Positions 25,917 through 35,023 of a stretch of DNA of 64,000 bases are shown here, piece after piece. Source of the stretch: Pseudomonas bubulae (GTDB lineage Bacteria > Pseudomonadota > Gammaproteobacteria > Pseudomonadales > Pseudomonadaceae); the NCBI RefSeq assembly GCF_900618535.1, contig NZ_UYJA01000004.1:248001-312000 (forward strand), read 5' to 3'. Both the position numbers and the translations under genes were made by a program. The notes beneath the pieces were generated by a model. The model searched no databases, was not told the DNA's origin, and saw only the letters and a program-made list of their open reading frames with translations. How positions within the stretch are numbered: the first letter of the stretch is position 1; each line of letters starts with the position of its first letter.

Positions 25917-26396
25917 ATGAAAAGCCTGGTCGACCATTTGAGCCAATATGCTGCCTATCACCGCGACCCGCACAATATCGCCACGCATTTCGTGGGCATC
26001 CCGCTGATCGTGATTGCCGTTGCAACGCTGCTGTCGCGCCCGCAATGGATGGGTATTTCACCGGCAGTGCTGGTGATGCTGGCCAGTGCCGTGTTTTACC
26101 TGCGCCTTGAATTGCGCCTGGGGTTGTTGATGACGCTGCTGCTGGCTTTGACGGTGTGGCTGGGGCACGCGCTGGCAGGTTTGGGCACCGCTGCCTGGCT
26201 GGGCTGGGGCATTGGGCTGTTTGTGGTGGGCTGGGTGTTCCAGTTTGTCGGGCACTACTACGAGGGGCGCAAGCCGGCGTTTATCGATGACGTCACCGGG
26301 CTGATCGTCGGGCCGCTGTTTGTGGTGGTGGAATTGGGTTTTTTGCTGGGCTGGCGCGAGGATTTGCGTCGGGAGATCGAACTGCGCGCCGGTTAG
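25917..26396 (+). CDS. DUF962/Mpo1-like membrane protein
   Basis: The 159-residue protein fits DUF962 (yeast Mpo1 family): LSQYAAYHRDPHNIATHFVGIPLIVIAV near the N-terminus and WVFQFVGHYYEGRKPAFIDD further on, with about four membrane spans. The conserved histidines (H15, H19, H24, and the GH of FVGHYYE) match the iron-binding site of Mpo1, a fatty-acid alpha-oxidation dioxygenase. The bacterial role is not established. Start at 25917 is the first ATG after an AT-rich promoter region. Confidence 0.85.
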   Translation: MKSLVDHLSQYAAYHRDPHNIATHFVGIPLIVIAVATLLSRPQWMGISPAVLVMLASAVFYLRLELRLGLLMTLLLALTVWLGHALAGLGTAAWLGWGIGLFVVGWVFQFVGHYYEGRKPAFIDDVTGLIVGPLFVVVELGFLLGWREDLRREIELRAG

Positions 26397-26402
26397 CGCA
26401 TT

Positions 26403-26487
26403 GTGGGAGCGGGCTTGCTCGCGATTAAGCCACCGCAGGGTGAAAGAGTCACCGCGTCGTGGCCATCGCGGGCAAGCCCGCTCCCAC
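26403..26487. repeat. REP palindrome pair
   Basis: GTGGGAGCGGGCTTGCTCGC faces GCGGGCAAGCCCGCTCCCAC in the gap between the convergent DUF962 and HAD genes. Confidence 0.9.
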
Positions 26488-26496
26488 AAGGGCAGG

Positions 26497-27144
26497 TCAG
26501 TGTTTGAACGCCTGATGCAACTGCGCCAGGGTTTCGAAGTGGTACTTGGGTGCAAACGAGTTCAGCTCTTCAAAGCTGCCAAAGCCATAGCCCACCGCCG
26601 CTGCGTCCATGCCGTTGTCGCGGGCACCGATCAGGTCGTGCTTGCGATCACCGATCATCAGGGTTTGCGCCGGGTCCAGTCCTTGTTCGTTGACCAGATG
26701 GGCAATCAGCTCAACCTTGTTGGTGCGGGTACCGTCCAGCTCGCTACCGTAGATCACCTTGAAGTGCCTGGCGAAATCAAAGTGGCGGGCAATTTCGCGG
26801 GCATAGATATGCGGCTTTGAGGTAGCGATAAACAGTTGGCGGCCCTGTGCAACCAGCTCTTCCAGCAAGGGAGTGACACCCTCGAACACTTCGTTTTCGT
26901 ACAGCCCGGTCACGGCAAAACGCTCGCGGTAAAAGCCCATCGCTTCCCACGCCTTCGCCTCGTCGAAGCCATAACTGGCCATGAACTGTTGCAGCAGCGG
27001 CGGGCCGATAAAGTGCTCGAGCTTGCTCAGGTCTGGCTCATCAATGCCCAGTTTGCTCAAACCGAACTGGATCGAGCGGGTGATCCCTTCCCGTGGGTCG
27101 GTCAGGGTGCCATCGAGGTCGAACAATACGTTCTGGTAATGCAT
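26497..27144 (-). CDS. HAD-family phosphatase (phosphoglycolate phosphatase-like)
   Basis: The 215-residue HAD hydrolase has motif I FDLDGTLTD (Asp9, Asp11), motif II IATSK, motif III lysine in TNKVEL and motif IV IGDRKHD. The cap type fits Gph/PgmB-like enzymes; the substrate is unknown. I chose the ATG at 27144, which has GGAG six bases before it. It lies directly downstream of the gamma-carbonic anhydrase gene in the same direction. Confidence 0.88.
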   Translation of the reverse strand: MHYQNVLFDLDGTLTDPREGITRSIQFGLSKLGIDEPDLSKLEHFIGPPLLQQFMASYGFDEAKAWEAMGFYRERFAVTGLYENEVFEGVTPLLEELVAQGRQLFIATSKPHIYAREIARHFDFARHFKVIYGSELDGTRTNKVELIAHLVNEQGLDPAQTLMIGDRKHDLIGARDNGMDAAAVGYGFGSFEELNSFAPKYHFETLAQLHQAFKH

Positions 27145-27165
27145 GCAGGGCTCCAAAAAGGGGGC

Positions 27166-27714
27166 TTAAACGGGCTGGTCGTAGCCTTCGGCCAAGTGCT
27201 GGTCCTTGAGCTTGACGTAATTGCCGGCACTGTAGGTAAAGAAGGCCTTTTCTTTTTCGGTCAATTCGCGCACTTGCTTCACCGGGCTGCCCACATACAG
27301 AAAGCCGCTGGCCAGGCGTTTGCCCGGCGGCACCAGACTGCCCGCACCGACGATCACGTCGTCTTCAATCACGGCGCCGTCCATCACGATGCTACCCATG
27401 CCGATCAGGATGCGGCTGCCCACGTTACAGCCGTGCAACATGACTTTGTGGGCGATGGTCACGTCATCACCGATCAGCAGCGGGAAGCCTTCAGGGTTGA
27501 AGGGCCCGGCGTGGGTGATGTGGAGTACGCAACCGTCCTGCACGCTGGTGCGCGCACCGATGCGGATGCGGTGCATATCGCCGCGAATCACGGTCAGTGG
27601 CCAGATGGAACTGTCGGCGCCGATTTCGACGTCACCGATCACCACCGCCGAGCGATCGACAAAGGCACGCTCGCCCAAGGTCGGTGTGTGCTGCTGGAAT
27701 GGACGAATGGACAC
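27166..27714 (-). CDS. Gamma-carbonic anhydrase-like hexapeptide protein
   Basis: The 182-residue left-handed beta-helix protein of the YrdA/PaaY/CamH type carries VIGDVEIGADSSIWPLTVIRGDMHRIRIGARTSVQDGCVLHITHAG...IAHKVMLHGC. The histidines in VLH and IAHKVMLHGC match the zinc ligands of the family. Activity as a carbonic anhydrase is not certain for bacterial members. The start is GTG at 27714, with a purine-rich GAAGGAAG upstream. Divergent from prlC. Confidence 0.88.
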   Translation of the reverse strand: MSIRPFQQHTPTLGERAFVDRSAVVIGDVEIGADSSIWPLTVIRGDMHRIRIGARTSVQDGCVLHITHAGPFNPEGFPLLIGDDVTIAHKVMLHGCNVGSRILIGMGSIVMDGAVIEDDVIVGAGSLVPPGKRLASGFLYVGSPVKQVRELTEKEKAFFTYSAGNYVKLKDQHLAEGYDQPV

Positions 27715-27816
27715 AAATAGCTTCCTTCTTTAGCCGTAATAGGGCGTTGCAATGCTGCGGTCAGCGTCGATTGTAATTAAGATGAGCCAATGTTTCTTCC
27801 AGCCAAGGTGCCAAAC

Positions 27817-29868
27817 GTGAGCGAGAACAACCCTCTATTGCAGCCCTATGACCTGCCGCCGTTCTCGGCGATCCGTCCTGAGCACGTACAGCCGGCCATC
27901 GAGCAGATCCTCGCCGACAACCGTGCCGGCATTAAAGCCATCCTCAAGGATCAGGGCCAGAACCCGACATGGGCAGGCCTGGTATTGGCGATGGATGAGT
28001 TGAACGACCGGCTGGGCGCGGCCTGGAGCCCGGTCAGCCACCTTAACGCGGTGTGCAACAGCGCAGAGCTGCGTGAAGCCTATGAGGCCTGCCTGCCGGC
28101 ATTGAGCGCTTACTCCACCGAGATGGGCCAGAACCGCGAACTGTTCCAGGCCTTTGAAGCCCTGGCCCACAGCCCGCAAGTCGGCGACTTCGACCAGGCC
28201 CAGAAAACCATTCTTGAGCATTCGCTGCGCGACTTCCGCCTGTCGGGTATCGACCTGCCGGAGGCCGAGCAAAAGCGTTACGCCGAGGTACAAAGCAAGC
28301 TTTCCGAGTTGGGCAGCAAGTTCTCCAACCAGTTGCTGGACGCCACCCAGGCCTGGACCAAGCACATCACCGACGAAACAGCACTGGCGGGCCTGACCGA
28401 CTCGGCCAAGGCGCAAATGGCGGCTGCCGCACAGGCCAAGGGCCTGGACGGCTGGCTGATCAGCCTCGAGTTCCCCAGCTACTTCCCGGTGATGACCTAC
28501 GCCGAAGACCGCGCCCTGCGCGAAGAAGTCTACGCGGCTTACTGCACCCGCGCCTCGGACCAGGGCCCGAATGCCGGCAAGTTCGACAACGGCCCGGTGA
28601 TGGAAGAAATTCTCGACCTGCGCCAGGAGCTGGCCAAGCTGCTGGGTTTTGCCAGCTTCGCCGAACTGAGCCTGGCCACCAAAATGGCCGAGACACCGGA
28701 TCAGGTGCTGACCTTCCTGCGTGACCTGGCCAAGCGCAGCAAGCCGTTCGCTGCCCGCGACCTTGAGCAACTGCAAGCCTACGCCAGCGAGCAAGGTACC
28801 CCTGAGCTGAAAAGCTGGGACACCGGCTTCTTTGGCGAAAAACTGCGTGAGCAGCGCTACAGCGTGTCGCAAGAAGCCCTGCGCGCCTACTTCCCGATCG
28901 ACAAGGTACTGGGCGGGCTGTTCGCCATTGTCCAGCGCCTGTACGGCATCGAAATTGCCGAAATCAAAGGTTTCGATACCTGGCACCCGGATGTTCGCCT
29001 GTTCGAAATCAAGGAAAACGGCCAGCACGTCGGGCGCTTCTTCTTCGACCTCTATGCCCGCGCCAACAAGCGTGGCGGTGCCTGGATGGACGGTGCTCGC
29101 GACCGTCGCCGCACCGCAGCCGGCAAGCTGCAAAGCCCGGTGGCCAACCTGGTGTGCAACTTCACTCCAGCCGTTGCGGGCAAGCCTGCACTGCTGACCC
29201 ACGACGAAGTGACCACCCTGTTCCACGAATTCGGCCACGGCTTGCACCATATGCTGACCGAGATCGAACACGCGGGTGTGTCGGGCATCAACGGCGTAGC
29301 CTGGGATGCGGTCGAACTGCCGAGCCAGTTCATGGAGAACTGGTGCTGGGAACCTGAAGGCCTGGCGCTGATTTCCAGCCACTACGAAACCGGCGAAGCA
29401 CTGCCAAAAGACCTGCTGGATAAAATGCTCGCAGCCAAGAACTTCCAGTCCGGGCTGATGATGATTCGTCAGCTGGAGTTCTCGTTGTTTGACTTCGAAC
29501 TGCACGCCACCCACGGTGACGGTCGCAGCGTTGCGCAGGTGCTTGACGGCATCCGCGACGAAGTTTCGGTGATGCGTCCGCCTGCCTACAATCGCTTCCC
29601 GAACAGCTTTGCGCATATTTTCGCCGGCGGTTACGCCGCGGGTTACTACAGCTACAAGTGGGCAGAAGTGCTGTCGGCCGATGCGTTCTCGCGTTTTGAA
29701 GAAGAAGGCGTGTTCAACCCGCACACCGGCAAAGCGTTCCGCCAGGCGATCCTGGCCCGTGGCGGCTCGAAGGCCCCGATGGAGCTGTTCAAGGACTTCC
29801 GTGGCCGTGAGCCGTCGATTGACGCCCTGTTGCGTCACAGCGGCCTGACCGAGGACTCGGCAGCATGA
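27817..29868 (+). CDS. prlC: Oligopeptidase A (M3 zinc metallopeptidase)
   Basis: The 683-residue cytoplasmic M3 peptidase has zinc motif HEFGH at residues 470-474 and the downstream Glu ligand in WDAVELPSQFMENW. It degrades short peptides, including signal peptide fragments. I chose the GTG at 27817 (reads MSENNPLLQPYDLPPF), which has AAGGTG six bases upstream; an in-frame ATG at 27790 adds nine residues unlike the family. It overlaps the yheV-like gene by four bases. Confidence 0.95.
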   Translation: MSENNPLLQPYDLPPFSAIRPEHVQPAIEQILADNRAGIKAILKDQGQNPTWAGLVLAMDELNDRLGAAWSPVSHLNAVCNSAELREAYEACLPALSAYSTEMGQNRELFQAFEALAHSPQVGDFDQAQKTILEHSLRDFRLSGIDLPEAEQKRYAEVQSKLSELGSKFSNQLLDATQAWTKHITDETALAGLTDSAKAQMAAAAQAKGLDGWLISLEFPSYFPVMTYAEDRALREEVYAAYCTRASDQGPNAGKFDNGPVMEEILDLRQELAKLLGFASFAELSLATKMAETPDQVLTFLRDLAKRSKPFAARDLEQLQAYASEQGTPELKSWDTGFFGEKLREQRYSVSQEALRAYFPIDKVLGGLFAIVQRLYGIEIAEIKGFDTWHPDVRLFEIKENGQHVGRFFFDLYARANKRGGAWMDGARDRRRTAAGKLQSPVANLVCNFTPAVAGKPALLTHDEVTTLFHEFGHGLHHMLTEIEHAGVSGINGVAWDAVELPSQFMENWCWEPEGLALISSHYETGEALPKDLLDKMLAAKNFQSGLMMIRQLEFSLFDFELHATHGDGRSVAQVLDGIRDEVSVMRPPAYNRFPNSFAHIFAGGYAAGYYSYKWAEVLSADAFSRFEEEGVFNPHTGKAFRQAILARGGSKAPMELFKDFRGREPSIDALLRHSGLTEDSAA

Positions 29869-30143
29869 GTGATGCACCGGTGAACGTGAGCAAAAAACGC
29901 TTTATCGCCGGGGCTGTCTGCCCGGCGTGCAGCGAACCTGACAAGTTGATGATGTGGAACGAAGACGAAGTGCCGCACCGCGAATGCGTGGCCTGCGGTT
30001 ATTCGGATACGTTGAATGAACAGGGTTTGTCGGTGCCCAAGGAGTTGGGTACGCGGGTCAATACGTCAGCGCTGAAAAAAGCACCGGATCCCAAGGTGCA
30101 GGCGGTGCAGTTTTTTCCTAATCCGAAACTGAAAAAGCCCTGA
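29865..30143 (+). CDS. YheV-family zinc-ribbon protein
   Basis: The 92-residue protein has two CxxC pairs (CPAC at 19-22 and CVAC at 41-44) forming a zinc ribbon, and fits the YheV family that commonly follows prlC. Its function is unknown. It starts inside the prlC stop (ATGA), so the two are coupled. Confidence 0.88.
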   Translation: MSDAPVNVSKKRFIAGAVCPACSEPDKLMMWNEDEVPHRECVACGYSDTLNEQGLSVPKELGTRVNTSALKKAPDPKVQAVQFFPNPKLKKP

Positions 30144-30152
30144 AGATCAACA

Positions 30153-30258
30153 GCCCCTCACCCTCTCCCGGAGGGAGAGGGGACTGAAGTCAAAAGCAGA
30201 TTCACGCAACGCCATAGATCAAGCCCCCTCTCCCTCCGGGAGAGGGTTGGGGTGAGGG
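30153..30258. repeat. Two inverted CCCTCTCCC-family hairpins
   Basis: A hairpin CCCTCTCCCGGAGGGAGAGG at 30161-30180 and a second CCCTCTCCCTCCGGGAGAGGG near 30225-30246 lie in opposite orientation (flanks CCCCTCA and TGAGGG), so the whole block can fold as a long cruciform. It fills the gap between the convergent zinc-ribbon and cysA genes. Confidence 0.88.
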
Positions 30259-30269
30259 CGCTCGTGCTT

Positions 30270-31250
30270 TTAAGCCTTCTGCCACACCTTGGGCTTGAAG
30301 AACAACGTCTCGCCCCGCGCCAGATCGGTCAGGCTGTCATGGTCCTTGACCACTTCCACTTCGATCAACTCGCTCTGCCCTTCAACCTTCAATGTCACCC
30401 GGGTGGTTGCACCCAATGGGCGAATGTCACGCACCTCTGCAGCATGATGGTCTTCGATCTCGTGACGCGACAGTGACACTTCATGCGGACGGAACAGCAC
30501 ATGCTGGTCCTCACCGATATGCAGGCGGTTGGAGTCACCCAGGAAGTGATACACAAAGTCGCTGGCCGGGTTTTCATAAACTTCGCCCGGTGAGCCGATC
30601 TGCTCGATTACACCCTTGTTCATCACCACGATACGGTCGGCGACTTCCATCGCTTCTTCCTGGTCATGGGTCACGAACACGGAGGTCAGGTTGATATCTT
30701 CGTGCAGGCGCGCCAGCCAGCGGCGCAGTTCTTTACGCACCTTGGCGTCCAACGCACCAAACGGCTCGTCCAGCAGCAGTACCTTGGGTTCGACGGCCAA
30801 TGCTCGGGCCAGGGCGATACGCTGACGCTGACCGCCTGACAGCTGCTCAGGGTAGCGATCCGATAACCAGTCCAGTTGCACCATGTTCAGCAGTTCATGG
30901 ACTTTTTCGGCAATGCGGGTTTCGCTCGGGCGCTCTTTTTTCGGCTTCATGCGCAGGCCGAACGCCACGTTGTCGAACACCGTCATATGGCGGAACAAGG
31001 CGTAATGCTGGAATACAAAACCGACGTTGCGATCACGCACGTCGTGACCCGAAACGTCTTCACCGTGGAACACGATGTTGCCTTGGTCCGGGGTTTCGAG
31101 GCCGGCGATAATGCGCAGCAAAGTGGTCTTGCCGCAGCCCGACGGGCCGAGCAGGGCCACCAGCTCACCGCTATGAATGTCCAGATTGATGCTGTTCAGG
31201 GCCTTGAAGGCATTGAAGTTCTTGCTGACGTTACGGACTTCGATCGACAT
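30270..31250 (-). CDS. cysA: Sulfate/thiosulfate import ATPase CysA
   Basis: The 326-residue ABC ATPase has Walker [10 protein letters not shown] at 35-43, signature [16 protein letters not shown] and Walker [13 protein letters not shown], followed by a C-terminal TOBE region ([10 protein letters not shown]). It powers sulfate uptake with CysT and CysW encoded upstream; the gap to cysW is three bases. It is the last gene of the sbp-cysTWA cluster. Confidence 0.95.
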   Translation of the reverse strand: MSIEVRNVSKNFNAFKALNSINLDIHSGELVALLGPSGCGKTTLLRIIAGLETPDQGNIVFHGEDVSGHDVRDRNVGFVFQHYALFRHMTVFDNVAFGLRMKPKKERPSETRIAEKVHELLNMVQLDWLSDRYPEQLSGGQRQRIALARALAVEPKVLLLDEPFGALDAKVRKELRRWLARLHEDINLTSVFVTHDQEEAMEVADRIVVMNKGVIEQIGSPGEVYENPASDFVYHFLGDSNRLHIGEDQHVLFRPHEVSLSRHEIEDHHAAEVRDIRPLGATTRVTLKVEGQSELIEVEVVKDHDSLTDLARGETLFFKPKVWQKA

Positions 31251-31253
31251 GGT

Positions 31254-32126
31254 TTATTCCTCCGCGGCGCTGGCGCGCAGGCGGTTAATACGGGATTCGC
31301 TCCACTGCTTGAGCAGCAGGATGAAGAGCGCCAGGATCAGCAACAGGGTGGCCACGGCGAAGGCGGCAACGTGGTTGTATTCGTTGTAGAGAATCTCGAC
31401 GTGCAGCGGCAGGGTGTTGGTCACCCCGCGAATGTGCCCGGAAACCACCGACACCGCACCGAACTCACCCATCGCCCGCGCAGTACACAGCACCACGCCG
31501 TAGATCAGGCCCCATTTGATATTGGGTACGGTCACGTGCCAGAACATTTGCCAGCCATTGGCGCCCAGCAGGCGTGCGGCCTCCTCTTCCTGAGTGCCCT
31601 GCTCCTGCATCAGCGGGATCAGTTCCCGGGCCACAAAGGGCACGGTCACGAAGATGGTGGCCAGCACGATACCCGGCAAGGCGAATACGATCTGGATGTC
31701 GTGGTCCTGCAACCACGGACCGAGAAAGCCCTGCGCGCCAAACATCAGCACGTAGACCAGACCGGCGATCACCGGTGAGACCGAAAACGGCAGGTCGATC
31801 AGGGTGACCAGGATGCTCTTGCCGCGAAAGCTGTACTTGCTCACGCACCAGGCCGCGCTGACGCCGAAGACCACGTTCAGTGGCACCGAAATCACCACGG
31901 CGATAATGGTCAGCTTGAGGGCCGACAGGGCGTCGGGTTCGAGGATGGCGTCGAAAAAAGTACCGACCCCCATTTTCAAACCCTGGGACACCACGATCAG
32001 CAGCGGCAGCAGCAGGAACAGGGTGAAAAACAACCAGCCGAAGCCGATCAGCAGGCGCCGCGACAGCGGGCTGCCACGGCGGGCGGCATTGGCCACGGAT
32101 GAAGCGCTCTGTGTTGAGCTGGACAT
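31254..32126 (-). CDS. cysW: Sulfate ABC transporter permease CysW
   Basis: The 290-residue permease has six spans and the EAA loop [28 protein letters not shown]. It pairs with CysT to form the sulfate channel. The N-terminus is Ser/Ala-rich and soluble. It lies 13 bases after cysT. Confidence 0.95.
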   Translation of the reverse strand: MSSSTQSASSVANAARRGSPLSRRLLIGFGWLFFTLFLLLPLLIVVSQGLKMGVGTFFDAILEPDALSALKLTIIAVVISVPLNVVFGVSAAWCVSKYSFRGKSILVTLIDLPFSVSPVIAGLVYVLMFGAQGFLGPWLQDHDIQIVFALPGIVLATIFVTVPFVARELIPLMQEQGTQEEEAARLLGANGWQMFWHVTVPNIKWGLIYGVVLCTARAMGEFGAVSVVSGHIRGVTNTLPLHVEILYNEYNHVAAFAVATLLLILALFILLLKQWSESRINRLRASAAEE

Positions 32127-32139
32127 GGTCAGGCCTCCT

Positions 32140-32958
32140 TCACGGTTTTTCGATGCGACGCTGAATCAAATTGATGATCAGCAGCAAAATGAAGGAAACC
32201 ACCAGCATCATCACGCCAATGGCCGTGGCGCCGGTGTAGTCGTACTGGTCCAGCTTGACCATGATCAGCAGCGGCAGGATTTCGGTTTTGAACGGCATGT
32301 TACCCGCGATAAAAATCACCGAGCCGTACTCGCCCACACCGCGGGCAAAGGCCAGGGCAAAACCGGTCAACCAGGCGGGCAGCAAGGCTGGCACCAGGAT
32401 GTAGCGGAACACTTGCAGGGGCTTGGCGCCCAGGCAGGCAGCGGCTTCTTCGATTTCACGGGGGATATCGGCCAGCACTGGCTGCACGGTGCGCACCACA
32501 AACGGCAGCGTGACGAACGTCAGTGCCAGGGTGATGCCCATCGGGGTGTAGGCAATCTTGAAACCCAGGTCGTTGGCGAACTGGCCGATCCAGCCGTTGG
32601 GGGCGTACAGGGCTGTCAGGGCGATACCGGCCACGGCAGTCGGCAGGGCAAACGGCAGGTCGATCATGGCATCGATGACCTTGCGTCCGGGGAAGGTATA
32701 GCGCACCAGCACCCAGGCCAGCACGGTGCCGATCACGCCGTTGATAATGGCGGCGACAAAGGCGGTGCCAAAGCTCAGTTGCAGGGCGGCCAGCACCCGG
32801 GGGGCAGTGATAATGGCCCAGAACTGGTCCCAGGTCAGTTGGGCGGCATGCACGAACATCGCAGCCAGCGGGATCAGCACAATCAGACTGAGGTACACCA
32901 AGGTGTAGCCCAGTGTCAGCCCGAAGCCGGGTATGACGGGGGAGATACGACGAGACAT
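32140..32958 (-). CDS. cysT: Sulfate ABC transporter permease CysT (CysU)
   Basis: The 272-residue permease starts [23 protein letters not shown] and has six spans with the EAA loop [27 protein letters not shown]. It is the first membrane gene after sbp; a 90-base gap with a small hairpin separates them. Confidence 0.95.
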   Translation of the reverse strand: MSRRISPVIPGFGLTLGYTLVYLSLIVLIPLAAMFVHAAQLTWDQFWAIITAPRVLAALQLSFGTAFVAAIINGVIGTVLAWVLVRYTFPGRKVIDAMIDLPFALPTAVAGIALTALYAPNGWIGQFANDLGFKIAYTPMGITLALTFVTLPFVVRTVQPVLADIPREIEEAAACLGAKPLQVFRYILVPALLPAWLTGFALAFARGVGEYGSVIFIAGNMPFKTEILPLLIMVKLDQYDYTGATAIGVMMLVVSFILLLIINLIQRRIEKP

Positions 32959-32981
32959 AAGAGTCCTTGGTTAACGCACGA

Positions 32982-33004
32982 AGCCCGCAACTCGGTCGCG
33001 GGCT
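32982..33004. other. Hairpin between sbp and cysT
   Basis: Seven bases AGCCCGC pair with GCGGGCT around a nine-base loop in the sbp-cysT gap. There is no T run on the coding strand, so it looks like an RNA-stabilising or processing hairpin rather than a terminator. Such elements often keep binding-protein mRNA more abundant than that of the membrane genes. Confidence 0.5.
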
Positions 33005-33048
33005 CTATGTTCTAGCTTTCAGCGAGGCCAAAGGCCCCACCCCACAGG

Positions 33049-34062
33049 TTACTGCGCCTGGTAGATCTGGTCGAACACACCACCGTCATTGAAAAATTTC
33101 GGCTGCGCAGTTTTCCAGCCACCGAAGTCTTTGTCGATAGTCACAAGTTCCAGTTTCGGAAACTGCTGTGCGTACTTGGCAGCGATTGCTGCGTCACGCG
33201 GGCGGTAGAAATTTTTTGCAGCAATTTCCTGGCCGGCCGGGCTGTACAGGTGTTCGAGGTAGGCTTTGGCGATTTCGGCATTGCCCTTTTTATCGGCGTT
33301 TTTGTCGACTACAGCCACTGGCGGCTCAGCCAGGATCGACAGGGAAGGTACGACGATGTCGAATTTATCGGTACCGCCATCTTCCTTGAGTGCCAGGAAT
33401 GCTTCGTTTTCCCAGGCCAGCAACACATCACCCTGACCGTTGTTGACGAAGGTGATGGTCGAACCGCGTGCACCGGTGTCCAGCACTGGCACGTGTTTGA
33501 ACAGGGTTTTTACATATTCTTTGGCTTTTTCTTCGTTGCCGCCGTTGGCTTTCAGGCCGTAAGCGTAGGCGGCAAGGAAGTTCCAGCGCGCGCCGCCGCT
33601 GGTTTTAGGGTTCGGGGTAATGACCGATACGCCGTCCTTGGTCAGGTCGCCCCAGTCCTTGATGCCTTTAGGGTTGCCCTTGCGCACCAGGAACACGATG
33701 GTCGAGGTGTACGGGGTGCTGGCGTCCGGCAGGCGGGTTTGCCAGTTTTCCGGCAGCGAGCCCTTGTTCAGCCTGGCGATTTCGTCGATGTCACCGGCCA
33801 GGGCCAGGGTTACCACGTCAGCGCGCAGGCCGTCGACCACGCCGCGGGCCTGTTTGCCCGAGCCGCCGTGGGATTGCTGGATTTTGACGTTGTCACCCGG
33901 GTGGCTGGCTTTCCAGAACTGGGTGAACTCAGTGTTGTAATCCTGGTACAGCTCGCGGGTTGGATCGTAGGAAACGTTCAACAACTCGTAATCTTTGGCT
34001 ACAGCGGAGCCAGCAAAAATGGCACTGGCCAGCGCGGCCAAAGCGTAACGGCGTAGGGACAT
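33049..34062 (-). CDS. sbp: Periplasmic sulfate-binding protein
   Basis: The 337-residue protein has a signal peptide ([22 protein letters not shown], cut before KDYELL). The Sbp core follows: [46 protein letters not shown] and [14 protein letters not shown]. It delivers sulfate to CysTWA. The open frame begins 14 codons earlier, but only the ATG at 34062 gives a proper signal peptide. oscA lies 65 bases upstream in the same direction, so both may respond to sulfur limitation. Confidence 0.95.
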   Translation of the reverse strand: MSLRRYALAALASAIFAGSAVAKDYELLNVSYDPTRELYQDYNTEFTQFWKASHPGDNVKIQQSHGGSGKQARGVVDGLRADVVTLALAGDIDEIARLNKGSLPENWQTRLPDASTPYTSTIVFLVRKGNPKGIKDWGDLTKDGVSVITPNPKTSGGARWNFLAAYAYGLKANGGNEEKAKEYVKTLFKHVPVLDTGARGSTITFVNNGQGDVLLAWENEAFLALKEDGGTDKFDIVVPSLSILAEPPVAVVDKNADKKGNAEIAKAYLEHLYSPAGQEIAAKNFYRPRDAAIAAKYAQQFPKLELVTIDKDFGGWKTAQPKFFNDGGVFDQIYQAQ

Positions 34063-34127
34063 AGGTGAGGCTCCAAAGCATTTTTTAATTTTTATTGAGC
34101 GCACTCAGGTGAATGCGCTTGAACGAT

Positions 34128-34310
34128 TCAGGCGTTTTTCTGACTCGGGTTTTGCAGGCGGAATTTCTCTTTGCGTTCGATCTGCACCACTTGCGCGTTA
34201 TGCACAGTGATTTCCACAGCACCAAAGCGCAGGTCTCGCAGCGCGCTCTGGATTTCCCGCAGGATGGTTGCTTCGTCCTGGCCGTCAACGCTACGCAGAG
34301 ATGCGCTCAT
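34128..34310 (-). CDS. oscA: Sulfur-starvation protein OscA (DUF2292)
   Basis: The 60-residue protein (MSASLRSVDGQDEATILREIQSALRDLRFGAVEITVHNAQVVQIERKEKFRLQ) matches OscA of Pseudomonas, required for growth on organosulfur sources under chromate stress. The biochemical role is unknown; the DUF2292/YezD fold is small and may bind RNA or DNA. It is followed by sbp. A 9-base palindrome lies about 70 bases upstream. Confidence 0.9.
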   Translation of the reverse strand: MSASLRSVDGQDEATILREIQSALRDLRFGAVEITVHNAQVVQIERKEKFRLQNPSQKNA

Positions 34311-34380
34311 GGTGCTGCTCCTGAAAAATGGGGTGCCGACAGGGTTGCTGGCGTAGGGGCAATAGTAGTGAGGTGTAGAT

Positions 34381-34405
34381 ATTCTTAAAAATACTATTTA
34401 AGAAT
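34381..34405. promoter_or_regulatory. Palindrome upstream of oscA, candidate regulator site
   Basis: ATTCTTAAA and TTTAAGAAT are perfect inverted nine-base arms separated by seven bases. The site lies 71 bases upstream of the oscA start in an AT-rich stretch (TATATAAAC on the oscA strand beside it). The position and AT-rich character suit a LysR-type regulator such as CysB, but the identity is inferred. Confidence 0.55.
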
Positions 34406-34449
34406 GTTTATATAACTGAAAGCTCAAAATAGGCGCTTGAGCACCATGT

Positions 34450-34587
34450 GTAGCAGCTGCCGAGGGCTGCGTCCGGTTGCGAAGCGACCGTAAATACTGC
34501 GCGCGATGTTTTTCTGACACAGCCCAGGGTTCGGTTTTACGACCGCGGCGCGGCCGGACGCAGCCTCGTTCCTTCGGCAGCTGCTAC
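34450..34587. repeat. GTAGCAGCTGCC-family inverted repeat pair
   Basis: GTAGCAGCTGCCGAGGGCTG at the left faces CGGCAGCTGCTAC at the right, with inner inverted segments (GCGTCCGG and CCGGACGC), about 138 bases in all. This is the only copy in the window that lies in a divergent gap. Confidence 0.88.
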
Positions 34588-34741
34588 GAATTTCCCAGCG
34601 GCAAAGTGGGACGCGACTACACTCCAACTGCCTTATAACGACAGGATGTTTTGCAAAGGTGGGAACTGTTGCTGGACAGTCAGCACAAGTGGGATCACCT
34701 TAGAGCGGCTGTCGTCTTTTCCTGCATAGTCTGGAGTCTTT

Positions 34742-34990
34742 ATGTCGTTTACCCCTGAGTTGGTTGCCGAACTGGAAGTCCTTGCACTGTTTGACTTGGA
34801 AAGTACCCTTGAGGGCCTGAAGATTCATCAACATGCCGCGCCAGAAAAAGTCGCCGCGGCGCAGCGCCTGTTCGAGAAAAAACTGATCGATCAACCCGAT
34901 GGTGGCTATCTGACAAGCCTGGGACGTGATGCTGCCGAAAGTGTCCAAGTACTGCTGTCGATTCTTGTTGAATCCAAAGAAGTTGCCTGA
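34742..34990 (+). CDS. TIGR02647 family small protein
   Basis: The 82-residue protein (MSFTPELVAELEVLALFDLESTLEGLKIHQHAAPEKVAAAQRLFEKKLI...GGYLTSLGRDAAESVQ) fits TIGR02647, found in Pseudomonas and relatives. The second half looks like a winged-helix tail (LIDQPDGGYLTSLGRDA), suggesting a DNA-binding-like fold. Function unknown. It lies 33 bases before the cyaA remnant. Confidence 0.85.
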   Translation: MSFTPELVAELEVLALFDLESTLEGLKIHQHAAPEKVAAAQRLFEKKLIDQPDGGYLTSLGRDAAESVQVLLSILVESKEVA

Positions 34991-35023
34991 CGCCACGCCC
35001 CGCCCTCGGGATCTGAACGATTA

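Larger units (their letters stand above)
34311..34741. other. Intergenic region between oscA and the TIGR02647 gene
   Basis: This 431-base divergent region holds no gene that I can support. It contains the oscA-side palindrome (34381-34405) in an AT-rich stretch, then an inverted pair of the GTAGCAGCTGCC repeat (34450-34587), then about 150 bases leading to the TIGR02647 gene. Confidence 0.7.

Noticed and set aside
27835..29877. 680-residue open frame on the minus strand opposite prlC
   Set aside because: It is a mirror of a strongly supported gene (HEFGH, full-length M3 peptidase) in GC-rich DNA; the composition is rich in Arg, His and Gln with no recognisable domain.
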